NCBI GenBank assembly: GCA_002482845.1
Contig: DLGT01000103.1
Location: 1 to 64,000, forward strand
Reading direction: 5' to 3'
Length of the DNA: 64,000 nucleotides
From: Saprospiraceae bacterium UBA7687
Lineage (GTDB): Bacteria; Bacteroidota; Bacteroidia; Chitinophagales; Saprospiraceae
Positions within the stretch are counted from its first letter, which is position 1; every line of letters starts with the position of its first letter. Positions 8,592 through 18,521 of this stretch are shown one piece after another. The position numbers and the translations under genes were made by a program. Below the pieces are notes generated by a model. That model saw only the letters and a list, made by a program, of their open reading frames with translations. It did no database searches and had not been told where the DNA came from.

Positions 8592-9863
8592 TTACTTTTT
8601 CGCTTTTATTTCTTGTGAAGTTGGTGGTACTTTCACATCTTTCATCAATGCTTCCTTATTGCCATTATATGTCTTGGTGATCGGTCTGCCATCTCTTGTT
8701 AGCCCTTTAAAAGCGCCTTTATCCACTTCATCCCAAAGTGTATATTTTGCTTGTCCTTGCAGATTCATTAGTCCAAAATGATTTTCAGATCCTTGTGGGT
8801 TGGCTGCATCTTTCCATTGCTCATCAAATGCTTCGAAGTAAAAACAAGCAACGTTGTTTTTATTGGTCCAAGCTCGCATTAAGTCATGATATCTACCACT
8901 TTTATATTCGTCTGCGGCCCTTGATCCATTATGCCCATAAAACTCGTTGGATTGTGATGTCCAACCTGTTTCGCCTATGTGGACTGGTTTGTCTACACCT
9001 AAGCTTTTCATGTAGGTTACTACACTTTCATATTGGGTGATGGCATAATCTCTTGCCCTGATCATGGCTGCATCTATTTTCTCTGAATCAGAGTTATTGA
9101 TTTCAATGTCTCTCACACCCCAAAAATCTGGATTGTAGTGGGTATCGTGCATCGGATAGGTATGCATCGATATATAATCTACTGCTTTGATTAGATCATA
9201 GAGTGCTTGGACATGGTATTCATTTCCACCGCCTCCCCATGAAGCAAAATTGTCAGAACTAGTGATCCAAAGAGCTTTAGGTAAATCGCCCTTTTGTTTT
9301 AAAACTTGTAAATGATTGACCCATTTGAGTATCACATCTGGTTGTACAAAATAACTAGCTGCCCACTTGACCATGGCTTCATTCCCTACAGCTATGACTT
9401 TAATAATATCAGGATATTGACGTGTCAAAGCTACTGCTCTAACTATTTCAGCAGCATTTTTTTCACTTTCTTGACTGTGGTCAGGACTTCCTGTCCATGC
9501 ATTTTTACAATCGATCCACGCACCGAGCATGACATACATCTCAAAACTAGGGTCTTCTTGTTTTAGTAATGAAATGGCTTTCATCAAATTGCTAGCTTCA
9601 TCAAATTGTAGATTGTATGTCCGCAGGACCTTGATACCCATCACAGACAATATTTTCATGTCTTCTTTGAGTTGATCAATAGTGGGTTGTTTGTCACGAT
9701 TTTCATGACGATATCCACCATAGGAGATGGCCAAATAATCTGGATTACCCAAAATATCCTTAGGGGTTTTTTGTTTATTTGATATCATTGTTTTCTGGCT
9801 TGTACATGCTTGACACATCATCAAAACAAACAACATCATTATATATGGCCTTAATACATTCAT
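8592..9863 (-). CDS. GH17 family beta-1,3-glucan-active lipoprotein
   Basis: The 423-residue protein has a lipoprotein signal (MMLFVLMMCQAC, Cys20) and one TIM-barrel domain. Two motifs mark GH17: VIAVGNEAM, with E162 as likely acid/base, and HIGETGWTS, with E298 as likely nucleophile. GH17 enzymes hydrolyse or transglycosylate beta-1,3-glucan, and lipidated forms are common in laminarin loci. It sits between the phosphorylase and the symporter with short gaps (32 and 31 bases), so it is part of the operon. It would act in the periplasm or on the outer membrane. The C-terminal ~30 residues are low-complexity and Lys-rich. Confidence 0.85.
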   Translation of the reverse strand: MNVLRPYIMMLFVLMMCQACTSQKTMISNKQKTPKDILGNPDYLAISYGGYRHENRDKQPTIDQLKEDMKILSVMGIKVLRTYNLQFDEASNLMKAISLLKQEDPSFEMYVMLGAWIDCKNAWTGSPDHSQESEKNAAEIVRAVALTRQYPDIIKVIAVGNEAMVKWAASYFVQPDVILKWVNHLQVLKQKGDLPKALWITSSDNFASWGGGGNEYHVQALYDLIKAVDYISMHTYPMHDTHYNPDFWGVRDIEINNSDSEKIDAAMIRARDYAITQYESVVTYMKSLGVDKPVHIGETGWTSQSNEFYGHNGSRAADEYKSGRYHDLMRAWTNKNNVACFYFEAFDEQWKDAANPQGSENHFGLMNLQGQAKYTLWDEVDKGAFKGLTRDGRPITKTYNGNKEALMKDVKVPPTSQEIKAKK

Positions 9864-9895
9864 CTTATAATTTATTGAATTTCAACACGTAAACG

Positions 9896-12800
9896 TCATT
9901 CTTTTAATAATTTAGCGACATCAATAGACACATTTATTTGAGCAATCTCACCATTCCTATTAAATACCTGCTTACTCGTTGCATGATCTAAATAATTTGA
10001 CTCTGTCTTTTTAATACTACCATCTTTATGTATGATTTCTACACCTGTTTCTTCGCTTATAGTATATATTATTAATGTCTGACAATAAGTAAATGCTAAA
10101 GAATTTGGTAAAAGTGTAATGTGTTGTTCTTGATTAAATACATCTATGTAGGTAAATGTAGCTTCCGAAGTTAAAAACTCCTTTTGGTTTAATAATTCAG
10201 GTTTAAATCCTAACTGACCATCATTGACTACGACACCCAATTCACTAAATCTTATCAATACGTCTTCCTTCACTTGGCCTGTCATTCCCGGTTGTTGCGC
10301 TCCTCTGTGTCCTGGCGTGTGCGAATATGGATCTGTAGGGAAAGCGCCATAAACTTGCGGCGACTTATGCAGTCCTATACCCGCTCCTATTTGGTCATAA
10401 TGCGCGTTCAATTGATTCACGGTAGACGAATCTACACCATCTTCAGAAGCTTTTAGGCAAACTTCCTGCACCGCCAAATGCAACTTAGATACCATGTGCC
10501 AATAAATAGATCCCAATCCTTCATAAGCGTAAAATGTACCTGATCTACCCGTAAATGCAATATGGTAAAATACTTTTTCAAAAATATCCAATACCTTACT
10601 TGTATCTTGCTGCACTAAAGATTGATATGGCGAAGATTTTAGTTTATTTAATGCTTGTTTTAAGTCATTGGCATTTTTGAAGTTCCCGTTAAAGTGGTAG
10701 CCTCCTTTGATATCTTTTATGATAATATTTTGGTTTCCATCTTTTACCAATTGTCTCAAAAGATCTGAACTTTCCACAGATGCAGCAGGAATATTGTTCT
10801 TAGACAAAAAGCCCAGAAGTTCCTTATTTGGGTACAACATGTAGCTGTTTTGATCAAGTCTGTACAAGCCACTATGTCTCATGGCATCTAGTACCTGTAA
10901 TGTTTCTGATGCCGTCAGATATCCCGAGCTCAACACTGCTACTTGTCCTTCTAGCATTTCACTGAGATAATTGATAGAGATGCCATTAGAATTCGATTTC
11001 ATGAGATTATATGCATGGTATAGGCCATCTGCTCTTTTATTGGCATCGATGGTATGCTCTAAATACTTGAGCGTAAGATGTACAAAATTTGTCAATTGTG
11101 CTTTGGTCAATCCAGCTTTTTCACCACTAAATCCGTCATGATAAATGGTCTCTCGGTAGTCACTTCCTGCTTTACCAAGCGCATCTGTTATTTCTTTTCG
11201 TTGATGATCATCGAAGCTTCCACCTAACAAAGATTGATGGCTTTCAAATGTATTCATAACAGCAGAAAACAACCCTTCCAATTCTTTTGAGATAGCAACA
11301 TCTTCTTCATTTAAATGCTCAACCGTTCTTTCTAAAAACTTAAAGAATCTTCTTAGATAATATAGCGTGACCATGGAAACACCATTACCCACCAAAGCAT
11401 TATTGGCATCATTCCATTCAGGACGTTGCGTATTCATCCAAATGCCACCTTCAGGTATAAAGTTGGACAGTTTTGCTAATGTCATCGCAAGCAATTTCTC
11501 TATAAAATTGACGTGGTAGACATCACTCGATTTACTACCCAAAAGTGCGCCATCTGCACCGAAATCTTCTACTTTATTTCGGATGGCATGATCTAATTTG
11601 GCATCAAAGTCTATGGTGTTTTTTGGATCTTGGATGATGTCTTTATAAGACTTTATTCGATATGGAACATTGGCATACACAAACTGATTAGCTGTCATAA
11701 AATTATGTAACAACTGTGGATAATATTTGTCTGCAAACTCCAAAAACTTCAACAAATAAATGACCTGATGATCACCCCAATACCCGATGTATGACCAAGG
11801 ATTGTCAGGTTCGATGGTTTCCCAATCAAAACCACCTTTGGTCACCCTGTATGGATTGTACCCATCAAAGGTAGAAGCATTGACAAATTTGAATATCATG
11901 CCTTCAATAAACAGTGGATAAGCATGAGCTAGTGACTCCCAATTTTGGAAGATATCTCTCCAGTTGCCTTGATAATCTAATATCTTCGAACCATCTATTT
12001 CGCTTTGGGTATTGATAGAAAACTTATTCCAAGGTCGACTCGGATCACCGTGTCTGCGACTGAATTTCAGGGGTAAATATTCGGTGCACAACCTTATTAA
12101 ATCGACATCGTGAACATCAGTCAACTTATCTTTTAAAGTAGATACTGAAAATACTTCGTCCAATTGATTTAAAAAGTCTTGATTAGATTCCGCAACTATT
12201 TTATTTGCACATGTTAGATATTGGACAAAATCACCCTTCTCTATTTGATAATGATGATCAAAAATTCCACCACGCATGATGTTAAAAAGCGTATTAGAAA
12301 AGTGGCGTGTATCTTTCAGATGATCCGCAGTAAATTGTAGTCCATCAGCTGCTGCATTGAGTTGAATGAGCTGTTTTGTCCCTGCATCGACATCATCTTT
12401 AATAACTTGTTGGATATCCTTTTGGTCATTGATCAATTTACACAAACTGATGATTTGTGCATGATTCTGACGTACGTTGGCTATGATTTTCCATGACTGT
12501 TCAGCCTTTGGCGATAAGTCGATATTTTTAGAAATAAAATACGCACCTTTTTCTCCTTTGACATCTGTTTCTGCATGTATTTCTTGCTGCTTTCTAAATG
12601 CAGGTAATTGCATCGAAGACAATAGATGTATCGGCGATTCCAATCCTACCGACCAAGCTATATTGGCTTCCAGGGCTTCACTTGGTTCTGCTTTGTCCAC
12701 GATGATGGCGCTCAACGCATAAATACCCAAACCTGCAGTTGATTCTAGTTCGCTTCTTTTGTAAGCATCTACGAGATTACTTGTGCTATTTTGGAGATCG

Positions 12801-13330
12801 CTGCCTACACCAAATGGTACAATATTCTGAATACCATCCAATATATTTATGTCCAAATGACTGTCTGATTGATTGATCAAAGTAGCTGTACGCACGAAGC
12901 CAAACCGATTACTTGAACTCCATTGATACCTAAATACTAAGTCGAGATCATGGAGGATTTCTTCGAAAACTACCTTGTTGCCGTATTTATTTTTGTACAG
13001 ATTTCTACTGATCTGATATCTATCATTGAAGCGTTCAGAGAATGGTTCCCATAAGATTGTCTCTCTATCTTTAGTGATTTGAAAAATGGATTTGCTGCCT
13101 GTGATATCTGCCGACTCAGTGATTTTGTCATCTGTGTAATAAGGAAATAATGCAAATTCTGCATTTTTACGTCCCGCAGTAAGTCCACCATTACTAGATA
13201 TAAACATCCAATGATTAGAGTCACTGACGATACTCATAAAAAACGGTCGCATCAGGTCATGATTAGAGATTTTGTAATAATGATCATGATCCAATTCCAC
13301 TAGTTCCATATTCACTTTTTTGTCTGCCAT
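9896..13330 (-). CDS. Large cytoplasmic beta-1,3-glucan phosphorylase-like enzyme (GH149/GH94-like)
   Basis: The 1144-residue protein has no signal peptide. The N-terminal ~300 residues are a beta-sandwich (MSIVSDSNHWMFISSNGGLT, repeated aromatic strands). An alpha/alpha barrel follows, with blocks such as RRHGDPSRPWNKF, DYQGNWRDIFQNWE and NPWSYIGYWGDHQVIYLL (roughly residues 430-530). Both layout and length fit the GH94-related GH149 family of beta-1,3-glucan phosphorylases. Those split beta-1,3-glucan with phosphate to glucose 1-phosphate. The cytoplasmic location and the neighbouring GH16, GH17 and symporter genes agree. I call the family from layout and context, not from an alignment; a different GH94-like phosphorylase is the main alternative. 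It is 27 bases after the GH-A gene, so in the operon. Confidence 0.72.
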   Translation of the reverse strand: MADKKVNMELVELDHDHYYKISNHDLMRPFFMSIVSDSNHWMFISSNGGLTAGRKNAEFALFPYYTDDKITESADITGSKSIFQITKDRETILWEPFSERFNDRYQISRNLYKNKYGNKVVFEEILHDLDLVFRYQWSSSNRFGFVRTATLINQSDSHLDINILDGIQNIVPFGVGSDLQNSTSNLVDAYKRSELESTAGLGIYALSAIIVDKAEPSEALEANIAWSVGLESPIHLLSSMQLPAFRKQQEIHAETDVKGEKGAYFISKNIDLSPKAEQSWKIIANVRQNHAQIISLCKLINDQKDIQQVIKDDVDAGTKQLIQLNAAADGLQFTADHLKDTRHFSNTLFNIMRGGIFDHHYQIEKGDFVQYLTCANKIVAESNQDFLNQLDEVFSVSTLKDKLTDVHDVDLIRLCTEYLPLKFSRRHGDPSRPWNKFSINTQSEIDGSKILDYQGNWRDIFQNWESLAHAYPLFIEGMIFKFVNASTFDGYNPYRVTKGGFDWETIEPDNPWSYIGYWGDHQVIYLLKFLEFADKYYPQLLHNFMTANQFVYANVPYRIKSYKDIIQDPKNTIDFDAKLDHAIRNKVEDFGADGALLGSKSSDVYHVNFIEKLLAMTLAKLSNFIPEGGIWMNTQRPEWNDANNALVGNGVSMVTLYYLRRFFKFLERTVEHLNEEDVAISKELEGLFSAVMNTFESHQSLLGGSFDDHQRKEITDALGKAGSDYRETIYHDGFSGEKAGLTKAQLTNFVHLTLKYLEHTIDANKRADGLYHAYNLMKSNSNGISINYLSEMLEGQVAVLSSGYLTASETLQVLDAMRHSGLYRLDQNSYMLYPNKELLGFLSKNNIPAASVESSDLLRQLVKDGNQNIIIKDIKGGYHFNGNFKNANDLKQALNKLKSSPYQSLVQQDTSKVLDIFEKVFYHIAFTGRSGTFYAYEGLGSIYWHMVSKLHLAVQEVCLKASEDGVDSSTVNQLNAHYDQIGAGIGLHKSPQVYGAFPTDPYSHTPGHRGAQQPGMTGQVKEDVLIRFSELGVVVNDGQLGFKPELLNQKEFLTSEATFTYIDVFNQEQHITLLPNSLAFTYCQTLIIYTISEETGVEIIHKDGSIKKTESNYLDHATSKQVFNRNGEIAQINVSIDVAKLLKE

Positions 13331-13357
13331 ATGATTATCACTTTTATATATTTACGA

Positions 13358-14617
13358 TCATTTAATTTCAAAATGATGATTAATTGTTTCTAAGGTTATC
13401 CCTTTCTCATAAGGAGATAAGCGGTGTAATTTTTTCAACTGATGATAAGCTTCTCTTGGTTGCAAAGTATAATGTCCATCTTTATCTGTAGGACCTTTGG
13501 CACATATACCAAACCATTCTTCATTCATATTATTCTGTCCAGGTATATAATCATTCATATAGCCACCATTCATCCAGGATGCTGTGGTATCGTGTTCGTC
13601 TAAGTGGTAAGTTTGATTGTGTTTCCACCAGCCATCACTAAATTGAAAAGTAAATCCACCTAAACAGTTTTCTGATTTGCTAAGTCCTGCCGCATTTTCA
13701 TATATTTCCTTCCAGTTTTGAGTCAAGTAAAATGCTTGAGAAGTTTGGTCTTCAGCTTGGGTTTTCATATTATAAGCATCAGCCCCGAACTCTGTCAATA
13801 GTATGGGTTTGCCATATTCTTTTTTTACTCTTTCGAATGCATCTGTAAAGGAAGCACCACGATAAATATTGGTGCCAAAGATGTCAAAATCTTTACAAGA
13901 CGTAGCGATTACATCTAAGAACTGTAAATCTCCATTACACAAAGCGACAGGATGAGATTGGTCAATTCCCTTGATGGTCAAAGCTGCTTTGTTAAATAAT
14001 TGGTACATGTTGCGAGCCCTTTCCGTAGACTTTCTGTCAGCTACAGGGATATTTTCTGTCTCTGCACCTTCCCAAAATAGGCCGTAATTATTTTCATTTC
14101 CAATAAGGTATAATAATAAACCTGGCGTATCTTTATAAGTCGTAGCCAAGTCTTTTATTTCACTAAGTAAGAACTTTTCTGTCCTTGGGTCAGCATAATC
14201 TGTAATCCCTACCCAATTGCCATCTAAGGTCAATCCATAACGCCCAAAAGCATGATTGAGCATCGTATATATGCCATATTGTTTGTGAATGTAGCTGATC
14301 CATTTGGGTGGTATTCCTGTGTAAACTCGAATGACATTGACACCCATATCTTTCAGGAGTGCCATCTCTGTATCTAGAGCTTTTTTAATAAAGGTTTCTG
14401 GTTGTTGCCAAAGGATAAAAGTGTAGTTTGTTCCGATGGGAAAATAATCCCAATTCATTCCTTTTATAAAAAAGTCTTTTCCATCTACTTGTAGTTTGTT
14501 TCCTGTCTCATTTTGGACAAGGTTTATCTTTTCGGTTTGGGAAAACGAACAACTAAGATTACTAAGCAATAATAGCAAACTGAAGAGACTAATGCGAAAA
14601 GAATTCATTTTTACCAT
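13358..14617 (-). CDS. Clan GH-A glycoside hydrolase lipoprotein
   Basis: The 419-residue protein has a signal with a lipobox-like end (LLLLLSNLSC) and a TIM barrel of the GH2/GH5/GH158 kind. Visible catalytic motifs are LYLIGNENNYG (E175, acid/base) and ILLTEFGADAY (E276, nucleophile), on strands 4 and 7 as expected for clan GH-A. The C-terminal part is Trp-rich (FQFSDGWWKHN), typical of glucan-binding clefts. In this operon it is most likely an endo- or exo-acting beta-glucanase. GH158 is attractive because of its laminarin link, but I cannot separate it from GH2-like barrels by eye. The start could also be the second ATG, three codons in. Confidence 0.7.
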   Translation of the reverse strand: MVKMNSFRISLFSLLLLLSNLSCSFSQTEKINLVQNETGNKLQVDGKDFFIKGMNWDYFPIGTNYTFILWQQPETFIKKALDTEMALLKDMGVNVIRVYTGIPPKWISYIHKQYGIYTMLNHAFGRYGLTLDGNWVGITDYADPRTEKFLLSEIKDLATTYKDTPGLLLYLIGNENNYGLFWEGAETENIPVADRKSTERARNMYQLFNKAALTIKGIDQSHPVALCNGDLQFLDVIATSCKDFDIFGTNIYRGASFTDAFERVKKEYGKPILLTEFGADAYNMKTQAEDQTSQAFYLTQNWKEIYENAAGLSKSENCLGGFTFQFSDGWWKHNQTYHLDEHDTTASWMNGGYMNDYIPGQNNMNEEWFGICAKGPTDKDGHYTLQPREAYHQLKKLHRLSPYEKGITLETINHHFEIK

Positions 14618-14666
14618 TGGGAAGTGACAAAAAAGCTTTGCGGCTTGTATTAATGTACTAGAGCAA

Positions 14667-14712
14667 TTCCAAGTTTAAAGTGACATTTGTTATGGTCATT
14701 TTAAACTTGGAA
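14667..14712 (-). terminator. Long intergenic hairpin inside the glucan operon
   Basis: TTCCAAGTTTAAA (14667-14679) pairs with TTTAAACTTGGAA (14700-14712). TGAC/GTCA extends the stem after one mismatch, around a 10-base loop. It lies between the GH16 gene and the GH-A gene, so it may be a partial terminator or an mRNA-stabilising end that sets different levels for the two halves of the operon. Confidence 0.6.
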
Positions 14713-14731
14713 CTACTAAAGCAATAAACAT

Positions 14732-15955
14732 TTATTCTGGTTGGAAAACTCTGATATAATCCACGATCATACTTTGTGGGAATGGTGTGGTCGCATCAGG
14801 ATTACCTGGCAAATTACCACCTACAGCCACATTCATGATGAAGAAAAATGTCTTATTGAATGGATATGGTTGATTGCCCGTGGTAGCAGGTGTCACTGTA
14901 TAATACTTCTCATCATCCATATAAAACTCGATAAGGTCTTCTTCCCAAATTATGGTAAATACGTGAAACTCATCTTGGAAGTTTTTACCACCTTGTAAGA
15001 ATTTTGATGCTGTACGGAATTGTCTTTCGTTTAGATTTGCACCGTAATGCACCGTACCTAAAACTCTATTCGGTTGGTCACCTGTAAGCTCCATGATATC
15101 TATCTCACCACACGCAGGCCAGTTGACAGAAGTGATATTGGTACCCAACATCCATAACGCAGGCCATACGCCTTGTCCTTCAGGAAGTGCAGCTCTGATG
15201 TCTATTCTCCCGAATTTAAATGCCTTTTTACCTTGTGTTTTGATTCTAGATGAAGTGAAATTGCTACCTGCAAACTTCTGATCTTTGGCCGTGATGACAA
15301 GATGGCCATTGACCATAGATAAGTTATCTTCTCTATAATATTGCAACTCATTATTTCCCCAGCCACCTGAGCCAGTTCCTGTTTCGTATACCCAATTGGC
15401 AGGATTCAATTCACTACCATCAAACTCATCTGCCCAAGCCAATTTGTATCCTGCATAAGCAGTCGGTGTGGTGTAACCAGATGTAGGTATCTGAAGTCCA
15501 GCAGTATTGTCATCATCATCCAAGATTGTCACTTTGATCTCAGCATTTTTTACCGTCATATTGATCGGATTATAAAACTTGATGGTAAATGACTCATTGA
15601 TTTCTTTGACGCCATCACCTACTATTCTGAGACCGATGGTTTTGGAGGCTTCTTCAGGTGTAAAGATAATTTTACCCGCTGTCAATACTTCAAAGTCGAT
15701 ACCACTAGTAGCAGTACCTGAGATTGCAGCAAAATTTAGAACTGCATTTGTCATATTGGTACCGTTTAGTTTTAGATCGATGTATATTGTATCATCGCTA
15801 TCGGTTTCGTTTAGCGTGATGTCAGAAACTTCCATTACGGGTAAGTTGAGTTGTTCTGGACTTCCATCTGGATCTTCAGAACAACTTTGTATGGAGACGA
15901 CACTAATGATTGCTACTAAAAGCATCCACATGGTTTTATTTAATATATTCTGCAT
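14732..15955 (-). CDS. GH16 laminarinase lipoprotein with Calx-beta domain
   Basis: The 407-residue protein has a lipoprotein signal (VSIQSC, Cys25). A Calx-beta-like domain spans about residues 40-150 (TSGIDFEV through VTILDDDDN). A GH16 beta-jelly-roll covers 170-407 (LAWADEFDGSELNPANW). The catalytic signature GEIDIMEL is intact: E284 nucleophile, D286, E289 acid/base, in the laminarinase form. GH16 enzymes cut internal beta-1,3 bonds of laminarin. A position at the cell surface fits the SusCD neighbours. The Calx-beta module probably acts as a spacer. The start at 15955 gives a normal signal peptide. Confidence 0.92.
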   Translation of the reverse strand: MQNILNKTMWMLLVAIISVVSIQSCSEDPDGSPEQLNLPVMEVSDITLNETDSDDTIYIDLKLNGTNMTNAVLNFAAISGTATSGIDFEVLTAGKIIFTPEEASKTIGLRIVGDGVKEINESFTIKFYNPINMTVKNAEIKVTILDDDDNTAGLQIPTSGYTTPTAYAGYKLAWADEFDGSELNPANWVYETGTGSGGWGNNELQYYREDNLSMVNGHLVITAKDQKFAGSNFTSSRIKTQGKKAFKFGRIDIRAALPEGQGVWPALWMLGTNITSVNWPACGEIDIMELTGDQPNRVLGTVHYGANLNERQFRTASKFLQGGKNFQDEFHVFTIIWEEDLIEFYMDDEKYYTVTPATTGNQPYPFNKTFFFIMNVAVGGNLPGNPDATTPFPQSMIVDYIRVFQPE

Positions 15956-15982
15956 TTTAAATTATTTTTATTGTTGGTTAAA

Positions 15983-16006
15983 AACCACGGATTTACATCC
16001 GTGGTT
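15983..16006 (-). terminator. Short GC-containing hairpin between lipoprotein and GH16 genes
   Basis: AACCACGGAT and ATCCGTGGTT form a perfect 10-bp stem with a TTAC loop. A smaller CCC/GGG hairpin follows nearby. It may tune readthrough from the SusCD end of the operon into the enzyme genes. It also resembles the CCGTAGG-type hairpins repeated near 27 and 31 kb. Confidence 0.5.
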
Positions 16007-16063
16007 ATAAATCTTACACCCCTTCGGGTTTATAGCTGATAAGATGACAACTATTTATATGTA

Positions 16064-16924
16064 TCAATTAGGAACAAATGTAAATTCAAACCAACCCTCG
16101 ACAGGTATTCCAGCTGGGTCTCTCAATTTAGTCCTTACAATAAGTTCGTCTTTGGTCAGCTTCATGACATCTAGCACATTATCTGCATCCCACGTACCCA
16201 TAAACTGATCGTTTTGGAGTGTAATTTGATCTCTACCATTTGTACCTGTTCCTTCTGTGAAAACGAAGTCGCTTACCCCAAAATTTACTGCTTGTACATT
16301 GTAGCCATCCCAAGGATTGACAGATCCACCATTGTTGCGATTTTCAAAAACAAAACCGTCAAATCTAAAACAAAAACGATCATCATATTGAGCATTTTGC
16401 AATCCTCCAACAGGTGATGTAAACCACTCTCCTACTTGGTCATATGTAGGACCGACTTTCACAGCCGCTGCTGCAGTAGTCAATCCCCAACACTTACCAG
16501 CAGGTTGACAGTCACCTGTCAACAATGCATATTTTGGGTTACAAGTCAGCGGTGCATCTTCTGCAATATTCACCGTTTTGGATGCAATACCTGTACCACT
16601 GCCATCATTAAAGGAAGCGAAAAAAGTAATTTTATAGACACCAGCTTTAGGAAAAGATATGGTATCTAGAGCTTTTACAGAAGATTTCGGTACACCTCCA
16701 GGTATATCCCAAAGTACTTGAAATGCATTGGTGGTATTAGATTTAACCACATATAAATTTGCATTTCCTTCAACTGCTTCTACCGTAAAATCTGGCACTC
16801 CAGGATTAGCATCAAGCGATTGTTCATTGATTCTTTCTGGTGTACAACTACCAAAAAACAACATCACCAATAAGATGAAAATCGAAGATGTTTTTATATT
16901 ATTTTGAATAAATTTAGTATCCAT
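16064..16924 (-). CDS. PKD-domain surface lipoprotein (SusE/SGBP position)
   Basis: The 286-residue protein has a lipoprotein signal (VMLFFGSC). A PKD-like domain covers about residues 45-120 (WDIPGGVPKSSVKALDTISFPKAGVYKITF, shown in part). A C-terminal domain then begins at CNPKYALLTGDCQPAGKCWG and ends in an aromatic-rich sandwich (GWFEFTFVP). It follows SusD by 19 bases, the place where SusE/F-like surface glycan-binding proteins lie. I infer that it binds beta-glucan on the cell surface. No catalytic motif is visible. Confidence 0.75.
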   Translation of the reverse strand: MDTKFIQNNIKTSSIFILLVMLFFGSCTPERINEQSLDANPGVPDFTVEAVEGNANLYVVKSNTTNAFQVLWDIPGGVPKSSVKALDTISFPKAGVYKITFFASFNDGSGTGIASKTVNIAEDAPLTCNPKYALLTGDCQPAGKCWGLTTAAAAVKVGPTYDQVGEWFTSPVGGLQNAQYDDRFCFRFDGFVFENRNNGGSVNPWDGYNVQAVNFGVSDFVFTEGTGTNGRDQITLQNDQFMGTWDADNVLDVMKLTKDELIVRTKLRDPAGIPVEGWFEFTFVPN

Positions 16925-16943
16925 TGTGTGATAAATTTAATGA

Positions 16944-18440
16944 TTAATAACCGAAGTTTTGCGTAAGCGCGCCATTCGTTGCCAATATTTGAGATTGTGG
17001 TATAGGGAATAGCTCATGTACACCTTCTCTGAATCCTAAACTGCCAAGTACAGATGGTGCTCGGCCTGTACGCACTAAGTCAAAAAATCTATGCGCTTCC
17101 ATGCCCAATTCGATTCTTCTTTCTCTGTAGATAGCCTCTAATAAAGCAGATCCAGTTGCTGTTACATTTGGTAAAGACACACGTGATCTTACTTGATTTA
17201 GGGATTGTCTTGCAGCGCTTTCGTTTCCTGATTGCGCTGCAGCTTCTGCATGTACTAATAGAAGGTCTGCATATCTGATTACCCTGTCATTAGACCCACC
17301 ATTTGGTGCAGGATCTCCAAAAGGCGCTTGTTCGCTAAGATTATTAAAATACTTTTTGGAATAATAAAGATGTGGAAATCCACCTGTCTCTTCTATGGTA
17401 AAAATACCTCTGTCACCCATAGGTTCGCCAATTCTGAATACAGTTGATTTAAGTCTAGGGTCTTCAAAACCCTCCTTAAAGAATTCATCTACAAACTCTT
17501 GGGTAGGAATATTAAATCCGAAACCTCCGAACCGACCTCTTGCTCGTGTGAATACATTGGTAAAACTACCTTCATTGGCATTGTTTCTTCCCCAGTTTCC
17601 ACCTGAAGCGTTCATGTATTGGATCTCAAATATGGATTCATCGTTATTTTCGCCACCTTGCGTAAATATTTCAGCATAATCATTTACTAAAATATATTCA
17701 TTCGAATTGATCACTAGTTCAGCAGTTGTTTTAGCTTCAGCATACTTCTTTCTCCACAAGTATGTTTTAGCTAAAAGTGATTGGGCAGCTCCTTTTGTTA
17801 TACGACCTAAATCATCAGGTGCATATTCACTTCTCGCCCATAAATCAGCAGATGCTTCTTTAAGGTCTTTTTCGATAAAATCCCAAATCTGATCTGCTGT
17901 CGCTCTAGGTATATTGTATTCAGATGGCGCTAAAACTCTATCTGCCAATGGCACACCACCGAAAATGGTGACTAGGTTATAATAATTCCAAGCTCTGATA
18001 AACTTTGCTTCTCCTAGGATTCTTGCTTTTAATTTAGCATCCATTTCGATACCTGGTACTTTTTCGAGTACGACATTGGCACGATAGATACCTTCATAAT
18101 CTGCACTCCATTCCGCTTCCAAATGATCCGTATTAGTTGGCCCTTTGAATGTCTCCAACTGGAGTAAATCGTTGGCATCATTGTCTGACGAACCACCTTT
18201 TATAGCATCATCCGACATGATATCTCCCCAAAACCATCTGAAATGTCCAGCTTCTGACATTTGGAACTGAAGTGTTGCATACGCTGCATTGACACCTGCT
18301 ATGGCGTCTGCTTCTGTTCTATAAAAATTCTCTTCCGTGATGCCAATGATTGGACTTTTTTCCAAAAAATCCTTGGTACAAGCAGAAAAGCATATTACTA
18401 TAAAAATGAATAAAACGGTTAATTTTGAATTTGTCATCAT
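16944..18440 (-). CDS. SusD/RagB-family glycan-binding lipoprotein
   Basis: The 498-residue protein has lipobox FIVICFSAC and a typical RagB/SusD run: EENFYRTEADAIAGVNAAYA, then ARILGEAKFIRAWNYYNLV (TPR-like helices), and near the C-terminus RYADLLLVHAEAAAQSG and IYRERRIELGMEAHRFFDLVR. SusD caps the SusC channel and captures glycan chains at the outer surface. It is 81 bases after susC in the same direction. The specificity for beta-1,3-glucan is inferred from the surrounding GH16, GH17 and phosphorylase genes. Confidence 0.95.
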   Translation of the reverse strand: MMTNSKLTVLFIFIVICFSACTKDFLEKSPIIGITEENFYRTEADAIAGVNAAYATLQFQMSEAGHFRWFWGDIMSDDAIKGGSSDNDANDLLQLETFKGPTNTDHLEAEWSADYEGIYRANVVLEKVPGIEMDAKLKARILGEAKFIRAWNYYNLVTIFGGVPLADRVLAPSEYNIPRATADQIWDFIEKDLKEASADLWARSEYAPDDLGRITKGAAQSLLAKTYLWRKKYAEAKTTAELVINSNEYILVNDYAEIFTQGGENNDESIFEIQYMNASGGNWGRNNANEGSFTNVFTRARGRFGGFGFNIPTQEFVDEFFKEGFEDPRLKSTVFRIGEPMGDRGIFTIEETGGFPHLYYSKKYFNNLSEQAPFGDPAPNGGSNDRVIRYADLLLVHAEAAAQSGNESAARQSLNQVRSRVSLPNVTATGSALLEAIYRERRIELGMEAHRFFDLVRTGRAPSVLGSLGFREGVHELFPIPQSQILATNGALTQNFGY

Positions 18441-18521
18441 CTTTTATATTTTGATGTACTTTAATTTTTTATTGAAATGATCTTATGCTTAACTATTTAA
18501 ACGCAAGATACATTCATCTGT

